The notes under the pieces were generated by a model that ran no database searches, had not been told where the DNA came from, and saw nothing but the letters and a program-made list of their open reading frames with translations. DNA of 64,000 nt, from contig VXBM01001603.1 in the NCBI GenBank assembly GCA_013400155.1, positions 62,001 through 126,000 on the forward strand, written 5' to 3'. Positions 10,801-25,800 of this stretch are shown here, one piece after another. The DNA is from Helopsaltes ochotensis (taxonomy: Eukaryota; Chordata; Aves; Passeriformes; Locustellidae). Position numbers and translations under genes: made by a program. The stretch's first letter is position 1, and each line of letters begins with the position of its first letter.

Positions 10801-13800
10801 GCCTTGCAACTACTTTAGCTGACCAAACATATGCTAATTTTTGGATTGAGACGTTAAAGGAAGGTCTCAGTTTAAAAGTTGGTTTTGTTTGTTTTTGTTT
10901 GTTTTTCCAGTTATACCACACTGTTTGGTTACTGCTTTACGTATTTTGTATTTTGGTGGTGTGTTTTAAACAGAACAATTTCTCAAAGGATAGGAAATAA
11001 ATGCTGCAGTTTGTAGCATTCATTGCTATGCCTATGCAGTAACAATTTGGGACAAAGTTAGATAGTAAGAGCTTCATAAACAAACTGTTCCTGTGAGTGC
11101 CAGCTCTGATAATCCATGTTGTGAAAAGTTTCCCTTTAGTTGCACTTAAAAGTTGAAACTGGAAATATCAGCCAGATATCTCTAAAGGAGAGAAACGTAG
11201 TCATGAAATGCTTTGATGATGAGAACCAAGTGATTCTCATAACATTAAATCAGTACAAGTAACAAAAAAGTATAAACAGTATCATCATCCCTTATGTTGG
11301 TTATGGCTACACTTCTAATAATGTTTTTGTTATCATGTTTTCCCACAGTACTGCCAGATGAGAGAGAATTTCAATATGCTGCTAAAATGAACAATTTGGA
11401 TACCATGGAAAAGCTGTTTAAAAAGAACGTTAATATAAATGCTGTAGATACTGTGAGTATGAGGTGCCTGACAGATCACTTACACGGAGGGTGACTCCTG
11501 GGGTTGCATGGGGGACTGCCAGCCTGCCCCCTCAGCAGCAAGGTGGCGAGGCTGCAGAAGTGGACCTGATGAAGAATCATTTCATACACCCATTGTGGGC
11601 ATTGGGATTTGCACAGCAGCACTCTCAGGTTTCGCAGTAGTCCGTGTGTCACACAGGGAACTGAGGACTTCTCAGTTGTGCCCCTGCTCTAGTGTTTCCT
11701 CAGAGCTCTTTGGTGACTAATTTCTCAAGTTCTCTGTCTTTCTGAGTGGGATGACTACCTCACAGTCACTTTAAGAACGGATTCATGCTGCTAGCATTAC
11801 AAATTTCTAGAAAGAAATCATACTCTTTGCTTTGCATGGGAACCATTCTACAACATCCTCTGGCTCCAGCCTGAGCTCAGAGCTCAGATTTACCCTAGAT
11901 ACATGAAAATGCATTTCTTATGCTGACTTCAACGCTAGGCCTAAAATCTGAGGATGTATACTTCACAGTGGCTAAATATGTGTTCCACATGAGAGGTAGT
12001 TCAACAGCAAGGAGGCAATCATGATATTAACCAGGAAGTTTTGCATAACAGTGTCCTCTCAATTGCTACGTATAAATCATCTACCTGTGAATATCCAATG
12101 TTACTTATTCTGGGTTCTGAAAAAATTTGCTTCCCATGCCCACATGCATTTTCACCCACTGGGGAATTTAGAAGATATTATAGTGCATTCCTTGATTTTC
12201 CTTGTTTGTGAAACAGAAAAGGAGATAAACATTTCCTCTGCGCACACTTCTCTTGAATACTGATGGTATCAATTGCATTATACTATAAAAGATCGCTTAA
12301 AAATATTCTTTCTTCCTTCTTCCTTTCCAGAATTCAGGAAGTCAAACTAAATACATTTTCAGTCCAGAAACTTTACTCTGTCATCCTTAAATTAGACCTA
12401 TAGTATGAGAGAATTACAACAAGCACAGCTGCAGAGATGTGCTTTGATTGATTGTCCCAGTAGGGATATAGCTTATGCTGGCAAAGCCATTAATTTTGTT
12501 AATGTCGATAATTCCTGCCCCTGTACTCTCAAACAAATAAGAAAGGCTGTCAAAAGATGAGCTTTTTGATAGTACTCTTTCTATAGTACAAGAGGCTTTC
12601 TTCTGGCATAAATACATGTCATAAATCCCACCTTTTTATTCCTTTTGATACATATGGTTGTAAATTTAAATTTATACATGAAAAAGTCAGATGATCTTCA
12701 GAGAAGCTAAGAAAACAAATCCAAACTGACTGTTAAAATTAATTGATTAAATCTCTTAGACATCTTTGTATGGAAACTATCAGTGACTTAGGTTAAACCC
12801 AATTATGTCCACTTTAACTAAAAGCAAAACTCTCTCCAATAAAATTTGATTCAATTTAATAAATCCCCTTTGAATATATACCACTAATTACTGTATGGAA
12901 GTCTTTTTGAGAAGCATTGAGCCCATTCACTCTGTAAAATTACTCACTGTTTTCAAGGTGGTAGCTTTCCTTTACATAGGTGATGACTCATTCTGGGAAG
13001 GTGACTAACGCTGAGTGAGGGAGAAGTCTTGGCTTGCATTGCAGAGGTTTAGTCAAAAGCATGGAGGATACCAAAAGAAAATCTAACTGTGTACATATAG
13101 TCCTCAGCTATTCAAACTACACCATGCAATAAATTAATAAACAAGCATGCTTCTTGTACTGCATGCTCCTCCCCTACGCAGTGTTTGACTACTTAATCCC
13201 ATTTTGACATTTCAATGAAGGGACTATACTATGTAGGCTAACAAAATCATTCTGTTCTTACAAGAATTCTCTGAGATCAATATCTAAATTCTATCCAAGG
13301 AAAAAAACCAAAATACGTAGAATAAAGATCAAGTGTGACTGTTGGACGAGAAATATGAAATAGTATCTATTAACAGGTACACTTCATAACAAACAGAGAA
13401 TTCCAAAATCCTGACCACCTGCACGGGGAAAAGAGCTGCATTACAGACCTGACAAACAAAGCTTTGTTTATTCCAGCTGAAGCGCACAGCGCTCCATTTT
13501 GCTGTTGCGGGAGGCCATGTGTCCGTGGTGGATTTTCTGCTTCATCACAAAGCTAGGCTTGATGTGGCAGATCAGGTAAGCTGGCATGTTTTTATTCACA
13601 TGTATAGAACCCCTCTGAGGAACAGTAAAAGCAGATATATCTCTTGTGCTCCCAATTGTGCAAAATTAAGAGCTTGCAGTAAAAACTCTGGTCTGTCTTA
13701 GAACTGCACATATTTATATGAAAGAAGAATTTTTAGAGGAAAACCACATTGCCCAAAGTATTGGATAACTTGAATACCTGAGTGAGCATATGGCACCTCC

Positions 13801-16800
13801 CTTGACCAGCTCACAGTGTTTACCTGACACAGCCAAGGGTATTATTTGTCTTGTGTGCTGCAAGAGTACACTGCTGACTCATGTTCAACTTTGTGTGCAC
13901 CAGAAGCCCCAGGCCTTCCTCTGCCAAACTGCTTTCCAGGCAGCATTGCTGCCTGGGTTTGTTCCTCCTCAGGGGCAGGACTTTGCATTTCTCCCTGTTG
14001 AATTTCATTATGTTCTTGGCAGGCTGTTTCTCCAGCCCGTCAAGGTTTCCCTGGATGGCAGCACACCAATGTGATCAGCTATTCCTCCCAATTTAATATC
14101 ATCCAAAAGTTTGCTGATCATTCTGCCCACCACTCAGGTCAGATGTTAAATAGCATTCCCAGGATGGATGCCTAGTGGGTGGCCTCCAGCTGTTCATGGC
14201 TTGGAAGGTTTTTCAGGACAGACTTTTGGGCCACAGGCCCAAGTTTTACTGAAGCCCAGATTTATCTTCTTGCCTGCATACTAGGTACATATTCCATATT
14301 GCCCTCCCCTGTTTTCCACTGCAATTTCTGCAAATTCGGGAAAGTGGAGTGAGTCCCATGCAGAGCCTCTAGAATAATTAGAAGAGCAGCACATGGTATA
14401 TGAGGAGGTGTCCTAATATCCATCCTAAACCTCCCCTTACACAGCCCCATGCCATTCCCTCTGGTCCTGCCAGGTCAGTGCTGTCCCTGCTCTTCTCCTC
14501 ACAAGGAAGCTGTAATTGCAGTGAGGTCTCCTCCAGGCTGAACAGACCAAGTGACCAGAGTTGCTTCTTGTATGGTTTGTCCGCAAGGTACTTCACCATC
14601 CTTGTGTTCCTCCTTTGGACACTCTCTAATAGCTGTAAATCCTTTTTGTGGCACCCAAAACTGCCCCCAGCACTCAAGGTGAGGCCACACCAGCAGAGAG
14701 ATGAGCTAATCCTTTTAAGATGTTAAAACCAAGGTTTTTTTCCTATAAGAGAAAAAGTTTCCAAAGAATTTGAGAGGTGAGAACATTAGAAAGAGGCCTA
14801 AATGGAAATTTATGGTGACTCATGGAAATATAGTCATTGCATATTATCACTTGAAATGTCATCCACTCTGCCCAGGACTATCTATCTACACAGTTTCTGG
14901 AGAGAGAAAATAATTTCCTCTGCCTTAAAATGGGACCCAGTCCTTCTCTAGAGATGCCACAAATTCTGTCAAGGGGAGGTCAAACATTTATCTAGTTCTT
15001 GCTCTACTGCATTTAGCTTAATTGAAGTGAGATGAATCCCACCCACACTGTCAAGTGTTCCTATTGCTTTTCTAAAAGCCTGGGGATTGGAACCTACTAA
15101 TACATAGAATCAATCAAAAAGATTTAAAGAAATTTGGCTTGAGATATTTTGATGGTAATTTCTGCCTTTGTAATTTTCTTTGAAGCATGGCCTGACAGTG
15201 ATTCATCTTGCAGCTTGGTCTGGGAATCTGGATATAATGCGAAAATTAGTTAAAGCAGGTGCTGATCAAAAGGCTAAGAATGAGGTTTGTTGATGACAAA
15301 TTTTTACCAACCCTAAACATGTTTATGTTGTAAAAAGTCAAGCATTCTTACAGACTGACTTACTGTTTTTCAGGAAGGAATGAATGTGCTGCATTTTGCA
15401 GCTCAGAGCAACAGCATTAAAATAGTTGATTATTTCCTTCAAGATCTTCATCTGAACGACTTGAACAAACCTGATGGGGTACACTGTATTTCTGTTTATT
15501 TCTTTGATGTCATGAGGCTTTTGTTTTGGGGGAAACAATATGGACTTGGGGAATTTCAGTGAATTTCAATTTATTAACAGTTACATATATTTTTAAACTT
15601 GGATATTGAGAAACAGGTAAAAGAAACAGCCAGGGCAACACCTTTCCTCCCTCTTTGCCCATTTTAGTTGGACTGCAGACACCCTCTGCTGTCCTTGTTT
15701 TTTGCTGCATGTGATGCTCAGTCATGGTAAGGCAATGGGATGCAATGGTTGGGCTCAGTCCTCAGTGGATTCCTTTTTCTCTGCTTGTCCTAGTTTGAAA
15801 GACAGGTATCTGCTAGGGAAGGCAGAACCTCTCTTTGGAATGGAGGATTCAAATCCCCTCCCTCCAAATTATTATAATTTAGAAAATTAAAGGGGCTTCC
15901 AGGCAGAGGTATGGGGGTAGGAATAACAGTTCTTTACTAATATGTATAACAAGACAAAAAACAACAACAACAACAACTACAGCATTAACAGTAAACAGAA
16001 CCAGGGACCTTGAGGGGCTTTGCTGCCTGGGGCAATCTGATTCCGGTGCAGAACTCCGAGAGCACCAAGCTGGAACGGTGGGAAATCCCGGGCTGGTGGG
16101 TGAGATGAGCAGCTCTGTCGGTGGCAGCTGGAGCAGCAGGGATGTCCTGGCCGGGCAGGGGGTGCAGGGCCACAGCGCAGTGAAAAGCCCCAAAGCAGTG
16201 CCGAGGAAGCGGCGGCGGTGGGACAGCGTCGGCCCAGCTCCAGCAGGGCAGGAGGAGGCAGCTCAGAGTTCCTGGGCACACAAGGAGATGATGGCAGATT
16301 CCTCAGGACCGGACCTGTGACAACGAACTCCTTCTGACATCCTGTTAGTCAGGGTGGTGGTAGCGGTCCAGATGAAGCAGTCCAGTTGGAACAGTGATCT
16401 CATAGATAAGGTCTGGTAGCCCTTGTCCTCTGTGAAATCCAGTGGGTAAGGGCCCCCAAATATCACATTACATCCAGGTGGGAATGCTTGGCTCCTCCCT
16501 CTGGGCAGAGCATATCACATATGCTATCATGATATCATTCTATGAGTCATGCAGTGGGTCCTTGATTGCCCATTAACAGTTCATGAAGTGGTAGAATTTT
16601 GGGCACATCTTGCATTGTAACTGAGGACACTGCTCCTTGTTTCTTACTATTTTCCTCTGCTCCAGAAAGCTTCCTGCATGGGCTGCAGTCACCCTGTAGG
16701 TGACGCCCTGTGTTTCCTCCATTACATCTTTTTGTGTCTCCTCCTGTATATCCCTATGTGCATCCTCCCCACAGCAGTGCCCAGCCACTCTTCTGTGCAT

Positions 16801-19800
16801 TTGCATGGAGACATAATTTCGTTCTGTGGTGGGTTGGTTAAGTGTTGGCACGTTGTGGGGCAGTTTGGTCCCCTGTGGAGCCAGCTGGAAATGTCTGTGA
16901 CCAGCACAGGGCAGCCTCTGACATTTCCCACACAGCTCATCTTCACAGAGCCTTACAAAACCCCACCCTTACCAAAACATGCCAGTCATGGCCAGCATGG
17001 CCATGTTTCATCAACAGAGAACATAGAACTGTGGGCAGCCATCCTACAGAGCAGCACTGACTCTCCAACAGTGTCTTGTCCTCATCAGGTTTTCTATGGT
17101 TTTATTTTTAATTTCCACAGTGTTGGGATCTTGTTTTGAAATGCTGTGTAGATAAGTCAGATGGCTTATGTATCTTTACATGAGGAAAACTTATTCCTGT
17201 GAGATCTGACACCTAAAGAACAAATCTCTCTTTTTTTTTTTTCTGAGTTTCTTGAATTTTATTGACCCAAGGGTGCAAAATTCTGAATTCTTTTTACAAA
17301 TGACGAGTCTGACAAAACAGAGTTAGTTAACAAAACATACCTTTGAAGGTTTAGGCCTTGGGAAAGATGAGGAATGATCTTCTCAACCATCTATTGGGGT
17401 TACATCATAATTCTCTACTAGGTGCATGCATTTATTTTTTCCCCTAGACATTTCTATAGGCACTATCAGGCATGATATGAAGCCATTTTAACTAGCCGGT
17501 TACATGCCTTACTGTCTGAACAGTGGTATGGATTTTTGTCAAGAGAACCTTCTGCAGTGGAGTTCGTAAATGGTTTGAGAAGTTTTTGTTAGTTTCAGCT
17601 CCACCAAACCCTCTACAATGTAGACAGTGCTCAGTTCAGGCCTCCTGGATGAAAATTCTGAGATATGTCAGTTCTGGTCTCTGTTTCCAGAATTTGGATC
17701 CAACAAATTAACCCATGGAAATAAATCTTGCAATTTCTTTGCTGCCTATTTCTGAGCATACTCAGACTTTTAATGAAACAGTTCTTTTGATAAATATTTT
17801 CATACTGAGAAAAAATACGATTAAAAGACTTTGATTGTATTTTCCACTTTTTTACCATTTCTAAATGGTTTTTATATATTTTATTCTGGACATGCAAGAT
17901 GCATAATCTGTTTATATATACTAAGTGTATTTTTAAATTACTGCTCTTCTATGTATCTACTATTGTGTTAATCTCCTTAGTCATATGATATATAAATTTT
18001 TATATAGGATACACATATAATATGCATGCCATATGTCTCTAATTAGAAGTGAAATATTTCTACTTTCTATAATATTTGTTTCTTTCCATAATTGTTTTCT
18101 AGAAAGGTAAAAAGCCATTTCTTCTGGCCTCTGAAAAAGGCCATGTTGACATGATAAAAAATTTGATTGCCCTGAAGCTATTTACATCTGAAAAAGATGA
18201 GGTAAATGTTTATTTTCCACAGAAGTACAACTAAAAATGTGCTTATGAAAGATTATTTTGTTTCGCCATGGTTATTATACAATCAAATATCTGAGTGAGC
18301 TGCACAGATGTTACAGTGATATATGGGACCAACAAACATAGAAGGATGATTTTTTAGCAATAAAGGAAAGGTAGTGGGATGGGTGTCAGGAGACTTTTCC
18401 ATACACATTCATAATTTATGCAAAGCAACACTAGCATATGCTGTTGTTGAGGGAAGTGGGAAAGCCTGGTGATAAAGATGTCATCCTCTGTTCTGGGAGA
18501 TCATATTTCCCTGTGTTTCACTCTGTCTCTGTGTCATTGTGTGACCAATTTTTCAAAGCTGTTTAAAAGCTTCAGGATGCGAAGAAACACCTATAAATTC
18601 TTTTACAGCAATACCTTAACACTTCAATGTGGTTGAGTTTGCTTTGACACTGTATTTTAAGGTATCTTAGTAATTTTCAAAGTCTGCTCTTAAATTGTAT
18701 TTCCTTTCTGAACTATTTCTGCAATGAGTAAGTAAGTACTTCTCTGTGTCTGAGGCATTGCAAGGACAAGTACATTAAAAATTGTGAAATTGTCAGATAG
18801 TGCATTTACAGAACCACTAAAGTAAGCACTCAGAGAGTGATGTTGGGGTTATTTGTTATTCTGTAATAGTTTAATAACTGCAGTGCCACCCAGAGCTCTG
18901 CTGTGCTAGGCAGTTTATCAGCAGAGGTTGAAAGGTAGTGTTGTCCCAGACATCTAGCAGGTTAAAGGTGTCAACAGCACCAGGAGGTAAATGCTGTGGT
19001 CCTGCAAATTAGGTAAGAAGCCCGGACAGAAACTCATCTCCTGGGTCACCAGACCCAATCACACTGTAACCATCAATGGTAAAAAGGATTCCCACATCTT
19101 CTCACTCAATGCTGTGAATGAGAAACTGTTCAGGACTCTCATTTCTCTGAGAGTTAGAATTCTTCTAATCTTTTTAGCCATTTTATATACTATTTTGTAT
19201 GCTTCCATTTTCTTTTACTTCAAAACCTGCTGCTCTGTCTGAAGTTGTTCATTGCTTTTATTTGCTTGGTGGTGTGGTGTGCTGGTTTTGGTTTTGTTTC
19301 TGTTTTGTGTTTCTTAATTTCCTGGAAAGAAATTGCACTGATGGTGACAGAGATCAAAGATTGCAATGCTGATATCAAAGCTGTGACAAATTTCTATCTG
19401 GTAACCTAGCCTTTTTGACTCTTTAACTCAGTGGTCTCGGGGTCTCAGTGCAATACCCACCCTTGTGGGAACCAGTACATCAAGTTTTCTTCTGACTCAT
19501 TTGTTAAGACTTAGAATTTCAGATCTTTTTGCTGGTATACACTGAAGTTTTCAGGCAAACAACTAGATCAGCAGGGTCAGACTGAATCTTGGTACAAGCT
19601 GTGTGTAGCTGCCTCCCTCTCCTTGTATGTAAGAGAGACTTGTATGTAAAAGACCAAAGGCTTTATATTGGTTTTAGTTATTGTCTTCATTGTGGGTTTT
19701 AAAATATGTTATTTGGCATTTTAATTTCAAGGAGGGAAACACAGCATTGCATTTAGCAGCCAAAAATGGTCACAGTGAAGTTGTAGAAATTCTGCTCGAA

Positions 19801-22800
19801 CAATGGGAGGAAATAAATGACGTCAATCAGGTAAGTACTCTAAACTACTGAAAGAAATAAAGTTAGATTTGAAAAATTTTCCAAAAAATCAAATTTGAAG
19901 GGAAGAGAAGTGGCTCTGAGGAGACTTCATTAATCTTACTGGTGTTCTAGTAAATTTGCATCCTGTTTCCTTGTTCCTTGTCCAATAAATTAACCTCTGT
20001 TAACTCCTTCAGTGTCCTCCTCTGTTCTCCATCCCTTACATACATCCTCCCCTACATTTGGCAAGGCCTTGTGCAACTACTGCCAGAAGAGAACAGAGGA
20101 AGACCTTAACCTCCCTTGCTTTCTGTCATCCATGGGATCACATTCCTTTTAACATCTCACTTTTAAGCCCTTTTTAGCCTATTCATTGAGCCACTTGGAC
20201 TTGCATGCCAAGCACATACCCTCACAGGCACCTCAGCAGAGGGGTCTCAGATTTGTGTCTTGCCCATCTGAACTCAGTTGCACTAAACTGGCTGCAGACA
20301 CTGCCTACCCAGTTTGCTTTCCCGGGTCAGCGTTGGTGAGCTCAGCCAGCATATTCATCAATTGCCTGTCAGCTGGGAATGTTGTACCCCCGAGTTAATG
20401 CACTCTTGAGCTTCGTTTTAAGGCTTAAACATGGAGTGGAGGAAGGGAATGCATGCATGCCAGCTGCCCATGTCAGCATTCTGGCTTTGTAGAGAGTTTC
20501 TGTCTCTTCTGTTTCTGCTGTGGGGCAGCTGCAACAACAACCTGGGCAAGGTGATCCTTTGTTGTGGGCTGGCATCCCCACTGCGGGAACCTGACATGGG
20601 GTTGACGGTTTACTCAAAATGAGTAACTCCTACCCAAGGCCCTCCTCCTTCTTTATCAGTGACGGACGAACTAAGAAGTTGGAAAAACAATTCCAACCCC
20701 CTTATCCAACTTGTCTGATATTTTCAGCTGTGCCTGTTGTGAGGCACAGGAACCTCCTTGAAATGAGGAGCCCTGGTGTTTCCAAGGCTTCTGTAAGAAT
20801 GTTGCTTCTGCTGCTGGTGGCCCTGTCTTGGCATGGCTCATGGTGTGACCTTCCCATCCAGGTGGAGATGTTGTGGTCTGGGTATGAACAGATCTCTCTT
20901 CCCATAGCATGTGCAAAGTACCAAAATGTAGTGAGTTTACCAGAATAATGTCAGGATTTTAAGCAAAGACAAGTTAGGATTTATTGATTCTTTTGTGACT
21001 GTTGAAGCACCAGAGTAATTTCCATTAAACATTTGTGTATTTTATATGTTGAGAAGCAGGAATTCAATCACAGTGTAGCTGATGTATCCCAGTTTATAGA
21101 CTTGCTGTGGAGACATGGAGACTCCTTCAGTATGAAAACATTTGAAATAAATATGAAACAGGATTATTTCTGCTAGAAGTTCTCCTTATGACTGGCACTT
21201 GAGATTGTGAATTTATCAGAAATCCACAGCATTGTACTGAAGGAAACTGGAATTACTCTATGTACTAGCCTACTAGTGGTGTTGCCTGGTGTTGAATGGC
21301 AAGAATATCTGCCCACCAAGAAGAGCATGATTAATATTTGTGGAATAGTTTTCTGTATTGTAAACCTTAATACACATCTGTCCAGACAAACATCATCTGT
21401 CACTTAACTGCTGCTGAGTAGCCATGTCATGCAGGAATTGGATGAGCCTGATGGAGCCTAGGTAGGTGTTTTGTGCCTCAGTATTGTAGTAGTCACATGT
21501 CTGAAATTGGAACAGACATTTTGTCTCTTCTGGTCTAGAATGGAGAAACCCCATTTTACTTGGCTGTTGAAGGAGGTCATGAAAAATGTGCTGAACTCTT
21601 ACTGGAGGCGGGGAGTGACATCAACGTTTCAACTCAGGTATGTACCCAGTATCCCTCCTAGTGGGACATACTAGACTGTGGAAAGGACCTTACTAACAAA
21701 GGATACTTGCTCTGCTTTTTTGTTTTGCTTTGTTTTGTTTTGTTTTGAAACGGGAAGAACAATTAGAATGGGGAATGTAGAGAGTACTAACAGAATAAAA
21801 CCAATGTGGTAGAAAAATAGCATTAACTTTATTTGATGGAGTACTGTGGTGGAGCTTTTTATTTCCTGTATGCCCACTAGTACAAGATATGACTAGAAAA
21901 GGTAACCAACTAGGATAACTGAAAATCCTCATTTTTGGCAGTGTATATGATTGATCTGATGACAAACACGTTCTCTACATCTGATTCCTGAGCTACAGTC
22001 CAACTCTTATCTGCTGAATGGCCTTGGCTAGTCTGCTGCAAGAAGTTTGATTCCAGCAGAATGAGGACTTGTTTGTTTAAGGAGAATTATTTTGTAAAAA
22101 TTAATTTTTTTTTCTATTGATTTAATTATGTATATTTTCCTACTGATTTATTAACTATTCTATGGATTTACTGGTTAATGTGACTGTACCTGCTTGATAA
22201 GGGTCTAACAGACTAACTGTCAGAGTAGGAGATGTTGGCATTGTTGTTGTCCATGGCACAGTATAGATGATGACACTGATGTGTCTTCTTTTAAAGAGAA
22301 GTTGGATAGGTCTGTGGAGATACTGGTGTTCTTTAATATGTTTTTTGTGGTATAGTAAACATGGAAATTTCCTTCACTGCTGACAAAAACATCATGCTAA
22401 CTGCTTCCTTTTGTATAATTTTGTCAAAATTTAATTTTTATTGGTGGAGAAGATGCTAAGGCAAATTCAAATGCAAGGTTATCCAATATTTATACCTCTC
22501 TTTAATACTGATGTTTTTTCAGCAAAAAAAATGTGTGGGTTTTTGTCTATCCAATTTCTTTCAGGCCAACAGCAGTGCTTTGCATGTTGCAATTGAGAAT
22601 GGACATCTATCCTTGGTTACTTTTCTTATTGATAAGAATATTGACCTGGTTCCCAAACCTGAGGTGAGTGTTTATCAGAACAACTCTTCTGCTGCTGCTC
22701 AGCCTGTCCTGTCTTTCCATGGGAATTCAGACAGCTGAATGAGACTGAATAGTTCCTGGAATGTTTTCCTACACACATTATTTCTTGGTTTCTAGATGTT

Positions 22801-25800
22801 GGTCAGCAACCCGTACAGACCAGTAGAGAGACAAGGTCCTGTTGCCAACGCAGGGAGTGCCTGAGCAGGCTGGTGCAGTGCAGAGTAGACATGGCCAGGC
22901 TGAGCCAAGGGTCAGGCATTCAGAGAAGAAGAGCAAAGTGCCCCACTTGAGTTTAGCAGTAGTAATGCCATGGGCAAAGAGTCAACATGATTTTGAATAA
23001 ACATAACTAAAATGTAACTGCATACTTCAGAGCTTTCACCCTCTGCAGGTAAATGCACCATCAGTACCTTCAAAATCTGCATGCCAGCGTTCTTTGTGAT
23101 TTAAAAAGAAAGAGGTATTTCTATTATCTAAACCCTCTCTCAGTTTATATATGACAGATATTTGAGATTTCCTATGAATAGGAAAGTATTTTCCACTTCT
23201 ACAGTACAGGATGAAAATAGAATCTGGACTTTGTGACTTATGCCATGATCACTGACCTCTTGCAGAAAGCTATCAAAGAATAGCAATTTATGATGTGTTT
23301 GAAATGATTTAAAGGTCAGGCAGTTGTTGTGCTGCTTGTTCTCCTTACCTTTCTGTAGCAGAAGCAACTAAAAAAATTGTAACTTACATTTTGCAAACAT
23401 TTCCATCACAATGTTGCATAAGAGCTTGCTTTATTTTTCTGTAGAAATGGCTGTTTTTTATAAAGACACTGAACTGGTGCGTGGCACCATGAATGGTACT
23501 GGTATGGAATTATTCTTTAGCTGTATTTTGTAAGAAACTGATCAATCACAGGTTCAACATACAAAGTGATCTTACCAACCTAGTGTGAATTTCGACTGTT
23601 GCAGCTGTAGCCTGGGTATATTAATAAATAATCACTCAAATAAAGCCTCTTACTAGCTGTAATTTGTCATATTTTATAAATATGACAGCAAGTTGCTTAA
23701 GTATGAAGAGCATTTCCAGCAGCAACACGTGACAAGGGTTTGTTCCTGGAAAGTAGATTTCGCTATCAGTTTACCGAATACAGAATGAGTCTGTCTCCAG
23801 GCTATTCAATAGAGGGCAAGGCCACTTTTCTGAGGGACCGGGAACATTACCCTAATCTCTCTGTTGTCAGGATAGCAGCGCATCCCAGGTAGCAACATTT
23901 AAGAGGAGTGCCTTGCTGCATTCCTAAGTGGTGGCACACTGATGCACACCCCAAGCACTCAGCATTTCCAGTCCTCCCAGCTGTATTTGAGTGGGTGTTG
24001 CAGAAGCAGGCTATCACCTCTGGTATAATTCCACACATCCAGGCGTGCTTCCTGCGGTTTTGAACCTCTGCTAGAGCTTGTCACCTTTGCAAGAGGTGGG
24101 CTTCAATAACAACTTCTTTCTTGTTTGCGTGAGCTTGTAATAATATACCCAAGTCTAACAATTTATAATTTTCCCTCCACAGCAGAAGAATTCCGCTCTC
24201 CATTTAGCAGTTATCAGTAATAATCTACCAGTAGTAAAAAGCCTTTTGGATGCCAATCACGACATAAACACCTTAAATCACGTAAGAAAAGCCGGGAATT
24301 TACACAGCTTTATTGGTAAAGGGGAGATTATGTGGGTTTTGCTTGAATTTCGTCTTCCTTATGAGCTCAGGGTACAAAAAAAATAGGAAGGAAGAGGCAG
24401 TTCCCTCCTAATCTTTTTGTGTGTGTACATATGTATTAGTCACTGGTACATGCTGTGCTAATATTGTTTGAGTAAGATAAGGATAGCACAATGCTGTGTG
24501 CTCAGAAATGATTGGGTAATGTCTTGTTCAAGTGTTATGGTTCATGTGTAATGAATGACAGAAATATCTCTTTGGTGTTGGCTTCAGAGGGAAGCCCAGT
24601 GCAGAATGTCATTTGGCTGGAAAGAAGTTAATTTTTCCTTACAGCAACCCACGGCGTGCAGTGTTTTAGATCTTTGACCAAAACAGTGCTGGCAAGACAA
24701 CGCTGTTAAAGCTGTTGCTGAACAGTGCTTGCACAGCATCAAGGCCTTCTCTGTTTCACACTCTGTGCCCCCTCATGAATGCCCTGGGGTGCTCAGGGAG
24801 CTGTGAGGGGACAGGGCTGAGCAGAGCTGATCAGCACAGCAACACTGGATGGCCAGGTCACGGGTCTCTGTGGTGCAATCAGTGAGTGTGCTCAGCTGTT
24901 CGCTTGAAAGGATGCTGGTTTGAGCCCATCCAGGGACAGCTACACCTGTCTTCTTCACCTCAGCCGGGATTCTTTCACCCTGCTTGGTGTCAGTGGTCTT
25001 TGGAGGCCTGGTGGTTGGCCAGTTCACTGTAGATCAGATCAGTTCACTGTAGATCACATCCACCGCTGACATGTGCCACACTTTCTTTGGTGCTGTCGTA
25101 CTTGATACTTTGTAAAAAACCTCCTGTAATTGTTAATGACCATATCTGCTTTTGCTACATTGCATACCACTTTCTGTTGCCTTTCCTGGTAGGGTGATGA
25201 TAAAAGCACTGCCTTGTGCCTGATTTGGTGTTTTTGAGCCTTTCAATGCCACTCTCTGTGAACTCAGGTGACCATCTCATCGACAAAATCAACATTTACA
25301 CCTTTTCCTTTCCCTCCTTGGAGAGGCACTTTGTTGTGAGAGGAATGAATGGCATTTGCCCCTTCTTCTCCCCCGGGACAGATCTCTCCCACCTTCTTAT
25401 AACACAACTCAGTTCCTTGAATATCCTCACGTAATCACACTGTTCATACTAGTGTGTGTTGTGAGCATGGTTTTGACTGTTGTGAGTAACAATTAACAAC
25501 TAATTGGAAATGCCACATGGGGATTTGCCTGGAGGCAGTCAATTCTCAGGTGGCATCATGTGTGGAAGGAATTGAACACTCATCTGAGGCTCTTTTGCTG
25601 CCTCCAATGGTTTGAGACTTCATGCCTTAGCAGGAATGTGGTCCCAAGTAATTTGTACACCATCTGAAGGAGGGGAGCCTTTCCCACCCAGATGAAACAC
25701 AGGGGTTTCCAGTGCTGTGTTGATTCTGGCCCTTGCCTACTGAGCTGCCATCCAGTGCCCTCAGAAGAGAATGAGAGTTCCTGATCAAGGAGCACACAAA

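Larger units (their letters stand above)
18202..24182 (+). other. ANKDD1B: ANKDD1B introns 6-9
   Basis: Between the exons listed separately I see no RNA gene or well-defined interspersed repeat. A GTTTT-repeat tract lies at 21721-21747. Confidence 0.45.

Noticed and set aside
13820..14677. Several 60-100 codon frames in ANKDD1B intron 3
   Set aside because: They belong to antisense CR1 sequence with frameshifts, not to a host gene.
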